From: a virus
IMG/VR virus record: IMGVR_UViG_3300048919_000152
Span: 1 to 39,729 of that record
DNA length: 39,729 bases
Reading direction: 5' to 3' (one strand)
Both the position numbers and the translations under genes were made by a program. Shown in pieces: positions 9,143-16,004 of the stretch (the first letter of the stretch is position 1; each line of letters starts with the position of its first letter). A model generated the notes under the pieces. The model was given only the letters and a program-made list of their open reading frames with translations. It was not told the DNA's origin and searched no databases.

Positions 9143-9382
9143 TTTCCGGTGTGCGGCCATAGCCCGGCGCAGATCATCGATATCCTGCGGGTCCGCCTCA
9201 AGCTTCGGCTTGCCGTCCCCATGCCGCGCATTCCATTCCGCCAGCGCCGCGACATAGGTGCCGTAGGTCAGCGTTTGCCAATCAAGCCCCATCAGCGAAC
9301 AGTTGATCAGGACTTCGTCGAGGCGGAGGCCGGCTTCTTTGCGCGCGGACGCCTTGGCGTTGCCGGTGCTACCGGCTCCCCT
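9140..9382 (-). CDS. Tail assembly chaperone -1 frame extension (gpT-like)
   Basis: After a -1 shift at the A7 run, the new frame is open for 80 codons to the TGA at 9140. It passes through KEAGLRLDEVLINCSLMG and WQTLTYGTYVAALAEWNAR and ends in DIDDLRRAMAAHRK. This is the position and size of the T part of lambda gpG-T. An internal ATG at 9292 could also give a free 50-aa product. The fusion would be 229 aa from the ATG of the upstream ORF, or 222 aa from its GTG. It is expected to bind tape measure and tube subunits during tail assembly. Confidence 0.75.
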   Translation of the reverse strand, partial: RGAGSTGNAKASARKEAGLRLDEVLINCSLMGLDWQTLTYGTYVAALAEWNARHGDGKPKLEADPQDIDDLRRAMAAHRK

Positions 9383-9828
9383 TTTTTTGGCGGGTCATAT
9401 CCTTCGACCGAGGCGCGCAAGATCGCTGCAGCCAACGTCCATCGCTCGACGATCGGTGCCGGATCAACGTAGGCCTTGACCAGATCAAGCGCCTTTATCG
9501 CGCTGACGACGACGTTAGCCCCGTTCACGGTACCGGAGGCGCCGCCGATCAGGGCGAGGCGGACGATCTCGCGGCAATCGAACGCCGACGCACGGCCAGC
9601 GTAGGGGTTTGCCACGACTTGCCCGTCGACCACGCCAAGGCCCGCGATGACGTCGGAATAGAGCTCGATGATACCTTTGCGGCGCTGATTGCCGTTCGCG
9701 TCGGTGAAGCCGCAGGACTTCTCAAGCTCGAGCTGCTGAGGGAGGCGCAGCGCGAAGGTGTAATCGCCGTCGGCGAACGCGAGGACGATATCGGTCGGAA
9801 GGCTCACGATGCTGCCGTGTACGTCCAT
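9307..9828 (-). CDS. Tail assembly chaperone, GTA gp10-like (gpG-like)
   Basis: The protein (173 aa from ATG 9828) lies between tail tube and tape measure. Segments VLAFADGDYTFALRLPQQLE and REIVRLALIGG match the style of gene-transfer-agent gp10 family chaperones. The C terminus is Pro/Ala/Lys-rich (ATPRRPRAKKPAS), as expected beyond a frameshift site. A GTG at 9807 overlaps the tube gene stop (GTGA) and would give 166 aa; I consider it the more likely start because neighbouring genes use such overlaps. Neither start has a strong Shine-Dalgarno sequence. A -1 shift at 9382-9388 yields the longer product. Confidence 0.8.
   Translation of the reverse strand: MDVHGSIVSLPTDIVLAFADGDYTFALRLPQQLELEKSCGFTDANGNQRRKGIIELYSDVIAGLGVVDGQVVANPYAGRASAFDCREIVRLALIGGASGTVNGANVVVSAIKALDLVKAYVDPAPIVERWTLAAAILRASVEGYDPPKKGEPVAPATPRRPRAKKPASASTKS
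9382..9388 (-). promoter_or_regulatory. -1 programmed frameshift slippery site A-AAA-AAA
   Basis: On the minus strand the chaperone frame reads CCA AAA AAA GGG, giving a seven-A slippery heptamer in the correct phase followed by four Gs. The -1 frame is open from here to 9140, while the zero frame stops at 9307. Both frames encode protein-like sequence on their own side, and the tape measure follows directly. Confidence 0.75.
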
Positions 9829-10253
9829 GTGCCGTGACTGGGGAGCGTGACCTCTGCCGTGCTGTCGCCCTCGTCATTGATCGACAGGTTCGCCGCGGTC
9901 ATTTTCGACGAATAGGCGTAGGTGCCAATCAGATCGCCAGCGTCCGTGCCATCGCGCTTGTACAACTCGACCTTGTAATTTTTGAGGTTGCCGAGCGCGG
10001 CGTCGAAACGGGCGATGTCGTCGGCGTTGGTCAGGCCAGTCCCGGAAATGTCGAGCTGGCGACCCTGAATCCGCTGCGTGCGCACGGGCACGCGCCCCGG
10101 GAAGGCGCAATCCTTCGTGAACTTGTCCTGGCTCGACGCTGTGCGGTTGATGGTGACATTGTTCAGGCCACAGAGAATCGTGAAGGCCTCCGTTGGCGTC
10201 GCGCCATCGCCCATCTTGATCAGGGCGAAGTCAATTTCATTTGGGATGGACAT
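9804..10253 (-). CDS. Major tail tube protein
   Basis: This 149-aa protein lies immediately before the chaperone pair and the tape measure, the standard tube position. Its sequence fits a beta-sandwich tube subunit: FTILCGLNNVTINRTASSQD, then VRTQRIQGRQLDISGTGL and AEVTLPSHGTWTYTAAS. GGAG sits eight bases before the ATG. A copy of the 13-bp element lies 64 nt upstream, with a short ORF starting at 10269 between them. Confidence 0.85.
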   Translation of the reverse strand: MSIPNEIDFALIKMGDGATPTEAFTILCGLNNVTINRTASSQDKFTKDCAFPGRVPVRTQRIQGRQLDISGTGLTNADDIARFDAALGNLKNYKVELYKRDGTDAGDLIGTYAYSSKMTAANLSINDEGDSTAEVTLPSHGTWTYTAAS

Positions 10254-10292
10254 GCCGGTCTCCGCTCATTTCGAGGGGGAAGGTATGGCTGC

Positions 10293-10589
10293 CTATGTCG
10301 CGGTGTTACCGCCGTCATCATTCGAGACGACACGAAAGCGGGCACGGGCGTCTTTTGCCGCAGCATCTGCGGGCGATCCGAGATCCATATCCACGCGAGC
10401 GAGAAGCATGGAAGCGCGGTCGGCCAGGGCCTTGAAGTGATCGATATCGGTCTGGCGGGTCGCGATCTTGGCGAGCTCGTCAAATTCAGCGTACATCTGT
10501 TCGATGATCGAGGCGGGGATGGCGCCGGCCTTGAGGAGTTGGACGAAGATGCGCCCGTACAACTCCATCTCTATGCGGCTGTCGCTCAT
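10293..10589 (-). CDS. Small tail-region protein, 98 aa
   Basis: I start it at ATG 10589 (MSDSRIEMELYGRIFVQLLK) because upstream sequence in this frame overlaps the DUF3168 gene and is Arg/Pro-rich shadow. It is acidic and helical (EQMYAEFDELAKIATRQTD, FKALADRASMLLARVD). It lies between tail terminator and tube genes. The last codons run through a copy of the 13-bp element, read as Asp-Gly-Gly-Asn. Function unknown; perhaps a tail assembly factor. Confidence 0.6.
   Translation of the reverse strand: MSDSRIEMELYGRIFVQLLKAGAIPASIIEQMYAEFDELAKIATRQTDIDHFKALADRASMLLARVDMDLGSPADAAAKDARARFRVVSNDDGGNTAT
10305..10317 (-). promoter_or_regulatory. Copy 3 of the 13-bp late element
   Basis: Exact TGACGGCGGTAAC inside the 3' end of the preceding gene. 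The first downstream ATG (10269) is 48 nt away and the tube ATG (10253) is 64 nt away. Confidence 0.7.
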
Positions 10590-10606
10590 GCCGACGATAT
10601 CGCACG

Positions 10607-11032
10607 TCAGGCGAGGTGGCGCACCCGGAAATTGACGATGGAGTGGAAGGCGTTTGCCTCGTCCGGATCCTGCAGCAACTGCGAGCCGGTCCATAGCACC
10701 CGGGCCGATCCGCCGCCCTCAAGCGCCAGGCTGGCGCCGTCGAGCACCGAGGCGATCGCCGCGCCGATCGCGGACGCCTCATCCTCTGCTGTCAGATCGG
10801 CCCGGCCCTTTGCGAAGCCGTGGACTGCGACGATCGTGTCCGCCCCATCGACGCACGCGCCGCGCCGCGGTGTGGGGCTTGGCGCGCCCATCCGGATGAA
10901 GGGGAACGCGGGCAGCGCCGCTGTCGTCTGGGGAAAAATGCTATCGGCATTGACGACGGCAAGCACGTCGGCCGCGCCCGCCATCTTGATCATCATCGCG
11001 CGACGAATGGCGAGAGTGCGGTCCCGCGCCAT
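10607..11032 (-). CDS. Tail terminator / completion protein, DUF3168 family
   Basis: The 141-aa protein has the DUF3168 pattern: a helical N terminus (LAIRRAMMIKMAGAADVLAVV), then SIFPQTTAALPAFPFIRMG and a charged beta-rich C-terminal half ending FHSIVNFRVRHLA. These proteins cap the tail tube at the head-proximal end. The ATG overlaps the upstream stop (TAATG). Order relative to the gp10-like protein and tube agrees. Confidence 0.8.
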   Translation of the reverse strand: MARDRTLAIRRAMMIKMAGAADVLAVVNADSIFPQTTAALPAFPFIRMGAPSPTPRRGACVDGADTIVAVHGFAKGRADLTAEDEASAIGAAIASVLDGASLALEGGGSARVLWTGSQLLQDPDEANAFHSIVNFRVRHLA

Positions 11033-11238
11033 TAATCCGCGATCGGAGCTGGATCTACGGCGGGCGGTGCTTTCACCGGGCTCGCGACCTTGGCAATCGC
11101 CTTCTTCTCGACGGCCCTGCCGGCTGCGATCGCCGCGTCGCCGACCTCCTTTGCGACGGTGACCTCGGTCCCTTCCTTATAGGCGGTGGTGACCTGCGGA
11201 GTGATGTGATCCCAATTGTGGGTGAACCGAATACGCAT
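11032..11238 (-). CDS. Small head-tail region protein, 68 aa
   Basis: I choose ATG 11238 (MRIRFTHNWDHITPQVT) because AAGGA sits seven bases before it. The earlier ATG at 11253 only overlaps the preceding stop. Phages often place a short protein of this type, with YKEGTEVTVAKEVGDAAI followed by a Lys/Ala/Pro tail, between connector and tail terminator genes. Role unknown. Confidence 0.65.
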   Translation of the reverse strand: MRIRFTHNWDHITPQVTTAYKEGTEVTVAKEVGDAAIAAGRAVEKKAIAKVASPVKAPPAVDPAPIAD

Positions 11239-11249
11239 ATCGATTTCCT

Positions 11250-11669
11250 TCATTTTTGACGGACAATTTGGGACACAGCGGCCCGGACGCTATCGATGAC
11301 GCTGTCGCGGTTCTTCGCAACGGCGGGCCGCATGAACGGGCGTTCGGCCATCTTCGAGGTGCCGAACTCGAGGTCGTTGGAATGCGGTGCGTTCGACTGG
11401 ACCTGCACGTGGAGTGGGGCGACCTGGACTGTGATGATGCCTCGATCGAGTTGATGGGTATCGGCATTCGGCGCTTCGCCCGGGCGGGACCGGACGTGGC
11501 CCTTGCCACTGACCGCGCCGTTTGTGATGGAGATGGCGGCATCGACCGCAATCGCGTCTCCCGCCACGAACAGGACTTGTCCTATCCGCTTGCGCGCACC
11601 GGCGCCCGTGAGGCGACGCAGCCGTTCCGCGTGTTCCTTGGCGCCCCGGATCCTAGCCACGACGACCAC
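11250..11669 (-). CDS. HK97 gp10-like tail completion protein
   Basis: The likely start is GTG 11669 (GGGAG four bases upstream) or GTG 11660; the long upstream extension in this frame is Arg-rich shadow of the preceding gene. The 139-aa protein has RIRGAKEHAERLRRLTGAG and GQVLFVAGDAIAVDAAISIT. It then has SNDLEFGTSKMAERPFMRPA, the hallmark C-terminal pattern of HK97 gp10-like proteins (EFGTSKMxARPFMRPA). These act in head-tail joining. Operonic overlaps flank it. Confidence 0.85.
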   Translation of the reverse strand: MVVVARIRGAKEHAERLRRLTGAGARKRIGQVLFVAGDAIAVDAAISITNGAVSGKGHVRSRPGEAPNADTHQLDRGIITVQVAPLHVQVQSNAPHSNDLEFGTSKMAERPFMRPAVAKNRDSVIDSVRAAVSQIVRQK

Positions 11670-12033
11670 GCAACTCCCAATAGGCGCCCATCGTATCGCG
11701 AGAGACGCTCTGGATCGAATATGTGCCGACATTTGGCCCTGCCAGCATCTCAATGCTCGCATCCGTGTCGACCGCGCCAATGAGCGTCGCGCCGAGGACG
11801 AGGAAGCGCAGGTCCTTATCCGTATAGCCTTCCGCCGACCGCATCGCTTCGGTGCAGGCATCGACCTGGGCCATGCAGGAGCGTTCGACGGGTGCGCCAG
11901 GCGTGACGATCGAGCCGCCGGCGTCGATCACCGCATCGGTCGAAGAAAGGATCTGGGCCGCGAAATACGGCCCGCCATACTCTCCCGAGATTGCCACCGA
12001 AAGATCGGCAAATAGCTGCGCCATATCAGGCAT
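11653..12033 (-). CDS. Head-tail connector/adaptor protein, 126 aa
   Basis: The gene sits between the DUF4054 adaptor and the gp10-like protein, the place of a head closure protein. The sequence is beta-rich at the C terminus (ASIEMLAGPNVGTYSIQSVS, then YWELRGRRG), which fits stopper-type proteins. Two starts are possible, ATG 12033 or 12024; both lie at the stop of the upstream gene. Family assignment is by position only. Confidence 0.65.
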   Translation of the reverse strand: MPDMAQLFADLSVAISGEYGGPYFAAQILSSTDAVIDAGGSIVTPGAPVERSCMAQVDACTEAMRSAEGYTDKDLRFLVLGATLIGAVDTDASIEMLAGPNVGTYSIQSVSRDTMGAYWELRGRRG

Positions 12034-12457
12034 ATGGCCACCATGCGTAATCAGAGCACGGCACTACGCCCAGCGAACTCGTGCCGAAGCTCACACCCCG
12101 ACGATACAGCAGCTCGAGGTATTCCCGGCCGTATCTGTCAGCCGACAACCCGCCCACTGCGGCCTGGTCAATCGCCTTGTCGCTGAAAGAAAGATTGGCC
12201 GATCCGGATTTCCAACTCGTCAGGCCCGACGCCAGCGCGGATGAGGCAGCATCGGCTGTGATCCCGGCGACCTTCTCCTCGGTCATGCGGTGCGCGGCAT
12301 ATGCCATCAGCGCGGGTGCGTAGTCAGCTTCGGACCAGCTCGTATCGACGTAGCGCTCGGCGTCAGTCAGCCAGTACTGCCGGATTGGCTCGGTCACCCC
12401 GGTAAATGCGGGATAGCGGAGGATCAGATCGGCGGGGGTCGGCTTGGTGTAGGCCAT
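12026..12457 (-). CDS. Head-tail adaptor, DUF4054 / gp6-like
   Basis: The 143-aa protein begins MAYTKPTPADLILRYPAF and contains YWLTDAERYVDTSWSEADY followed by an Ala-rich helix (ALMAYAAHRMTEE), the DUF4054 pattern of connector proteins that dock on the portal. It is the first gene of the connector-tail run. A 13-bp late element lies 43 nt upstream and no Shine-Dalgarno sequence is seen. Confidence 0.8.
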   Translation of the reverse strand: MAYTKPTPADLILRYPAFTGVTEPIRQYWLTDAERYVDTSWSEADYAPALMAYAAHRMTEEKVAGITADAASSALASGLTSWKSGSANLSFSDKAIDQAAVGGLSADRYGREYLELLYRRGVSFGTSSLGVVPCSDYAWWPYA

Positions 12458-12487
12458 GCGGCAAAATCGGCCCCGTTCGCGTCCGGT

Positions 12488-12500
12488 GTTACCGCCGTCA
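12488..12500 (-). promoter_or_regulatory. Copy 4 of the 13-bp late element
   Basis: Exact TGACGGCGGTAAC in the intergenic space between the plus-strand moron and the DUF4054 gene. The ATG at 12457 is 43 nt downstream. The upstream minus-strand gene ends over 300 bases away, so this copy is clearly intergenic. Confidence 0.8.
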
Positions 12501-12519
12501 CGCTTGCGAGAGGCCCGTC

Positions 12520-12585
12520 ATGCAGGATGACTATCTCTCATGGGATCATTATAAGGGCGATATTCGCTCGCCGTTGAAAGGATAG
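12520..12585 (+). CDS. 21-residue plus-strand peptide
   Basis: The ORF reads MQDDYLSWDHYKGDIRSPLKG. AGAGG is six bases before the ATG, a good ribosome site on the plus strand, and the next plus-strand ORF starts seven bases after its end. It may be a leader peptide or small protein in a moron transcribed against the late genes. Only the ribosome site and spacing support it. Confidence 0.4.
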   Translation: MQDDYLSWDHYKGDIRSPLKG

Positions 12586-12591
12586 TTGTAA

Positions 12592-12822
12592 ATGACCGTC
12601 ATGATCGTCACTGAGGGCGGTGCTGCCGGACCCGTGGATGTGTCACAATGGAAAGATGTCCTCGACCCTTTTGCGACGGGCACCATGTATAAAATAGGCG
12701 ATACCATACGAAACGGCGAAGAAATCCTCGTCGCGGTCGAACCCACATTGGCGAGGAATGGCCGGACGAGTAAACCCCAAAAATCGCCCGCGCCATTCCT
12801 CGGCCATATCAGGGAACCGTAA
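12592..12822 (+). CDS. Plus-strand 76-aa moron protein
   Basis: It is transcribed against the surrounding head and tail genes. AAAGGA lies about ten bases before the ATG. The protein contains DVSQWKDVLDPFATGTMYK and IGDTIRNGEEILVAVEP. The pattern of Gly, Asp/Gln, Val/Ile, Arg/Lys, Asn and then a hydrophobic strand resembles the GRGQRVKNAGNVYVSV stretch of the neighbouring SGNH protein and small beta modules of fibre proteins. Its 3' end overlaps the convergent SGNH gene by 14 bases. A virion or surface-binding accessory role is possible; function is unknown. Confidence 0.6.
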   Translation: MTVMIVTEGGAAGPVDVSQWKDVLDPFATGTMYKIGDTIRNGEEILVAVEPTLARNGRTSKPQKSPAPFLGHIREP

Positions 12823-14260
12823 CGAGCGCAGACAGCACCTCGCCAAGCTTTGCCCCCATCCGATGCCCTGCATATTCGCCGCCGCGCTGATTGGGATGTG
12901 CAGACGTGATGTACCATTGCCCGGAGCCAGTCGACGAACTGCCGAAGAAGCCCGACCCCGCGACCGCTGTGGCAAACGGAACCCAAATCACGCGAGGGTC
13001 ATTCAGCGCCGTGATGGCCGTGCGCAGCCATAGGTCGTTATTGCTCTCCACGCCGTCGAGCCCATCACCCCAGATGCCAGTGAAGATGAAATAAGCCGTC
13101 GCACCCTTGGCCCCCAACGCGGTGCGAGCATCGGTCAGGAATTGACTGACAGTGGCGGTCACATTGGCCTGACTGGTGCCAGACGAGTTGATGCTCGAAC
13201 AGACATGCACGATGTCGGGCTGGAACGCGGTGAGCCACGCCAATCGCGCTGCCGAGCCATAGGGATTTGTCGCATGGTAGAGGCTCGTGCCGGAAACTGA
13301 TTGGTTGAAGACATCTTCAAACCCCAGGTCCGCCCAGCAAATCTGGCTGAACGCGCCCGCATCGCGCGACTGGATGAACTCGTTCCCGAACGAGTCGGTG
13401 TAGACCAGAACCTTCGCGCCGAAGCGTTCGCCGCGCGGTGCCCAGCAGGCGCTATCGGCCCCCGTCGTTATGTACCGGATGCCATTGCTGTTGACCCAAT
13501 CGAACGATGTGGCGATGCGCCAGTTCTTCTTTTTGGGAAAAGTTACCGTCATGTAGAGCGTGCCACCGCCGCCGCCCGGATAGCAATATTGAGTATCCTG
13601 CAAGTATCGCCCATCGATTACGATATTGAAGCCTGTGCCCGGATTGGTCACGGCAATCGCAAGCGTCAGCACGCGCTCATCGGTGTCGAACATGATCCGC
13701 CCGCGCGATTGCTCGGACGCTCCGGTATCCAGCCCATTCGTATTGTCGGTCGGGATGTGACCGAGGGCGCGATACCATTCGTTGTTGCGAATTACCGATG
13801 TCGCACCGGTGGCTAGGGTCGCGGCGGCGTTCTGATACGACTTTGCAGGCGTGACCGGCGCAGTAGTGCTGAGGGTGAATGTCGGCGCGAACGGGTCGTT
13901 GGCGTAGTCCAGCGGGCCCATGTAGAGCCAATTCACCGTTCCATCCGCTACCGGAGCGGGCGTCGTGTGGACTGGCGGGGAGGATGCGCCCGTAGTGCCC
14001 GTCGTCGTAGTCGCTCCCGACTGCACGGAAACGTAGACATTTCCCGCGTTCTTCACTCGCTGACCACGCCCATAAGCGAAGTTGGCCTGGTAGTCGTCCG
14101 GCACGAGCCAAGGCTTGGTCAGGTGCCGGCGAGGCCCGGCCGCCCCCATGATGCTGCGGATGCGCGTCAGGGTGGTGTCCGCCAGGGCAGCATTAAGGTT
14201 AGCCGCCATCGGCAAGGCTTTGAACTGCGCCGGCGTGAGGCTTTCGAGGGCGGTCGTCAT
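12809..14260 (-). CDS. SGNH/GDSL-hydrolase-like virion protein
   Basis: The 483-aa protein has a helical N terminus (ALESLTPAQFKALPMAANLN). A small beta module follows (about 58-115: FAYGRGQRVKNAGNVYVSVQ and VADGTVNWLYMGPL). After a beta region comes an SGNH-like domain. Visible blocks are VLVYTDSFGN (Ser290), QSVSGTSL (Gly324), HVCSSINSS (Asn358) and TSAHPNQRGG (His455). The Asp expected three before His is Thr452, so catalysis may be altered. It is coupled to the Ig-like gene (ATGA) and sits between capsid and connector genes. I infer a virion-associated esterase that removes acyl groups from surface polysaccharide, or a binding derivative of one. Confidence 0.7.
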   Translation of the reverse strand: MTTALESLTPAQFKALPMAANLNAALADTTLTRIRSIMGAAGPRRHLTKPWLVPDDYQANFAYGRGQRVKNAGNVYVSVQSGATTTTGTTGASSPPVHTTPAPVADGTVNWLYMGPLDYANDPFAPTFTLSTTAPVTPAKSYQNAAATLATGATSVIRNNEWYRALGHIPTDNTNGLDTGASEQSRGRIMFDTDERVLTLAIAVTNPGTGFNIVIDGRYLQDTQYCYPGGGGGTLYMTVTFPKKKNWRIATSFDWVNSNGIRYITTGADSACWAPRGERFGAKVLVYTDSFGNEFIQSRDAGAFSQICWADLGFEDVFNQSVSGTSLYHATNPYGSAARLAWLTAFQPDIVHVCSSINSSGTSQANVTATVSQFLTDARTALGAKGATAYFIFTGIWGDGLDGVESNNDLWLRTAITALNDPRVIWVPFATAVAGSGFFGSSSTGSGQWYITSAHPNQRGGEYAGHRMGAKLGEVLSALVTVP

Positions 14261-15255
14261 GCGGCTACTCCATAGGTCAAAGGATCGTTGTTGAAGGTCA
14301 GTTGGTCACCGCCGAAGGTGAGAAGGTTCGAGGCACCCCCGGCGGCGGCCACCGTGATGCTGTTCGATTTCGGCGAGCCCGTTGCGCCCGCCAGCGTCTC
14401 GACCAAGCCGTTCGAAACGGTGCCCGCCGCGCCTGTTCCATCCCACGTATAGGTCCGCGCATCGCTGTTTACGGTAAGCCCGGTGACGTTGCTGACGATC
14501 GTCGAACCGGCGGTGGCGCCGCTGATCGTCCCAGACGAAGCCGTGCCGTTCGTGATCGTCCCGGAGAGCGAGAGCGTGCCCAAGACGGGGACAGCTGCGA
14601 CCACAACCGGGCCGACGGCGAGATCGGCCGTCGCGCCCAAATTGTCGGTGACGCGCAGCGTGTAATTGTAGGTCGCGGCGGTCGTGTAGGTTCCGGTGAC
14701 GGACAGGCCGACGATGGCGCGGCCAGCGGGAAGGGCGCCGCTAAACAGCGAAAGTGTGTAAGGGGCGGTGCCGCCGCTGATTGACGGATTGAAGGCCGTG
14801 CTGTCGCCGACGGTTGCGGATGTGAGGGTTCCGGTGATCGAAAGCGCGGCAGGTTGTCCGACCGCATAGGAGGTGGTCGCGCCCAGGGCATCGGTGACCT
14901 TCATCGTGTAGATGAGGTCGCCATTCGGCTGTCGGTCGGCCACGACACGGCGCGAGACATATCCCGGTACCGCCGCTGCGGCCTGCGCCTGCAGTTCGGC
15001 CCGCGTCGCCGCCGTGATCTCGATCCTCGTATCCCGGAAGCTCGGGCTCGCGCCCGGCTCATATTCACGAAGGACGACGGTCGAAACGGGATAGGGTAGC
15101 GCCTCGTTCAGCACCTTGCCGTTGACGACCCCGAACCCCGGCGCGCCATCGCTGCGAACGTCTACTTTGCCCGTGGAGAGCCCGTTGATGGTTGCCTGGA
15201 ACGGACGCCCTTGGACGCCTGCCGTGATGGTGAGGGTGAGTGCGCCAAGAGCCAT
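14257..15255 (-). CDS. Ig-like/cadherin-like repeat virion protein
   Basis: I place the start at ATG 15255 (MALGALTLTITAGVQGRPFQ), 45 nt from a late element; a TTG at 15264 is also possible. The protein (332 aa) has two related repeats of the bacterial Ig/cadherin-like type: YTMKVTDALGATTSYAVGQP and YTLRVTDNLGATADLAVGPV. Each is preceded or followed by G-T-A/Y strands such as GGTAPYTLSLFSGALPAG. Such domains decorate capsids and tails and hold weakly to carbohydrate. It lies just after the capsid genes, so a capsid decoration role is plausible. It ends in repeats of LTFGGDQLTFNNDPLTYG. Confidence 0.75.
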   Translation of the reverse strand: MALGALTLTITAGVQGRPFQATINGLSTGKVDVRSDGAPGFGVVNGKVLNEALPYPVSTVVLREYEPGASPSFRDTRIEITAATRAELQAQAAAAVPGYVSRRVVADRQPNGDLIYTMKVTDALGATTSYAVGQPAALSITGTLTSATVGDSTAFNPSISGGTAPYTLSLFSGALPAGRAIVGLSVTGTYTTAATYNYTLRVTDNLGATADLAVGPVVVAAVPVLGTLSLSGTITNGTASSGTISGATAGSTIVSNVTGLTVNSDARTYTWDGTGAAGTVSNGLVETLAGATGSPKSNSITVAAAGGASNLLTFGGDQLTFNNDPLTYGVAA

Positions 15256-15287
15256 GGCCGGCAAGATGCTGGCGGGGAGTGGTGCGA

Positions 15288-15300
15288 GTTACCGCCGTCA
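15288..15300 (-). promoter_or_regulatory. Copy 5 of the 13-bp late element
   Basis: Exact TGACGGCGGTAAC four bases after the stop of the 100-aa gene. The ATG at 15255 is 45 nt downstream. Confidence 0.75.
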
Positions 15301-15304
15301 GCCG

Positions 15305-15607
15305 CTAAATCGCGAACCGAACCAGGCGGGCCGAGCCATCCCTGCGGCGCCGTTCCCACATTACCAGCTCGGCTGACGGGAAAAGCTCCGCCTTAGCTAT
15401 GCGCCATGCAACGACGCCGAGCGGCGGGCCTATCCAGCCCGATAGGAACAATATGCGCCCGGCGTCCAGTTCGGTGACCACGATCATGCGATCGTAAGGC
15501 AGCTCCGCGTCGGGATGGAAGCGCACCAGATGGGAAGCGCATGGCAGCGCCGTCGCGACAATCTTACCGCCGTCAACCGTGGCAAAACGATGTACCGGAT
15601 GGCTCAC
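15305..15607 (-). CDS. Unknown 100-aa protein after the capsid terminator
   Basis: The start is GTG 15607 with GGGGGA six bases upstream, directly after the terminator. The sequence (DRMIVVTELDAGRILFLSGW, then GPPLGVVAWRIAKAEL) looks like a small beta-barrel protein. A near copy of the late element falls inside its N-terminal codons (Val-Asp-Gly-Gly-Lys). I recognise no family. It may be a minor head protein. Confidence 0.6.
   Translation of the reverse strand: MSHPVHRFATVDGGKIVATALPCASHLVRFHPDAELPYDRMIVVTELDAGRILFLSGWIGPPLGVVAWRIAKAELFPSAELVMWERRRRDGSARLVRFAI
15563..15575 (-). promoter_or_regulatory. Degenerate copy of the late element inside the 100-aa gene
   Basis: TGACGGCGGTAAG, 12 of 13 bases. 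It lies soon after the terminator at 15622-15655, but inside coding sequence and without a clear ATG in frame 43-48 nt away; a GTG lies 49 nt away at 15526. It may be chance. Confidence 0.3.
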
Positions 15608-15621
15608 GGATCATCCCCCAC

Positions 15622-15655
15622 GAAAAAGGCCGCTGCCCTTTTCAGGCAGCGGCCT
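15622..15655 (-). terminator. Intrinsic terminator after the capsid genes
   Basis: A perfect 11-bp stem (AGGCCGCTGCC / GGCAGCGGCCT) with a 7-base loop is followed on the minus strand by a run of five T. It lies 19 bases after the stop of the coiled-coil gene and would end transcripts from the major capsid operon. Confidence 0.85.
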
Positions 15656-15674
15656 CGGTATTCAGGCGATCGGG

Positions 15675-16001
15675 TCAGGACTTCTTCAGCTTCTCGATTT
15701 CGGCGGTGGCCGCCTTGAGATCCTTTTCCGCCTTGTCGGCGCGTGCCGTCTCTTCCTTCAGCGCGGCGGCATGATCGGTCTTAAGCGTGCCGATCGCCTC
15801 GGCATGGTCCGCTTTCAGCTTCTCGATCTCGGCGGTGGCATCATCCGCGACGCTTTTCGCCGATGCCTTGCCGAGGTCGGGGAGGGCGCCGATGATCGTC
15901 TTGGGATCGATCTCCACCGACGCTCCCGATTCGATCCAGACGGTGCCGCCGTCGGTGTTGATGCCGCGCAGGCCCGGCGTATGGTTCGTATACTTCTTCA
16001 T
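15675..16001 (-). CDS. Coiled-coil protein next to major capsid, 108 aa
   Basis: The N terminus (GINTDGGTVWIESGASVEID) is a short beta hairpin. Residues about 55-108 form a heptad-rich coiled coil with a repeated IEKLKADHAEAIGTLKTDH and IEKLK pattern, ending in Lys-Lys-Ser. It starts four bases after the major capsid stop. Similar small proteins sit after phage capsid genes as head fibre or assembly components. The coiled coil is clear; the function is inferred from place. Confidence 0.75.
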   Translation of the reverse strand: MKKYTNHTPGLRGINTDGGTVWIESGASVEIDPKTIIGALPDLGKASAKSVADDATAEIEKLKADHAEAIGTLKTDHAAALKEETARADKAEKDLKAATAEIEKLKKS

Positions 16002-16004
16002 CGC

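Noticed and set aside
9834-11162. 442-codon plus-strand ORF over the tube and terminator genes
   Set aside because: It overlaps several well-supported coupled minus-strand genes and has no motif.
13540-13560. Near match to the late element (GTTACCGTCATG) inside the SGNH gene
   Set aside because: It is one unit shorter, lies in coding sequence and is not before a start codon.
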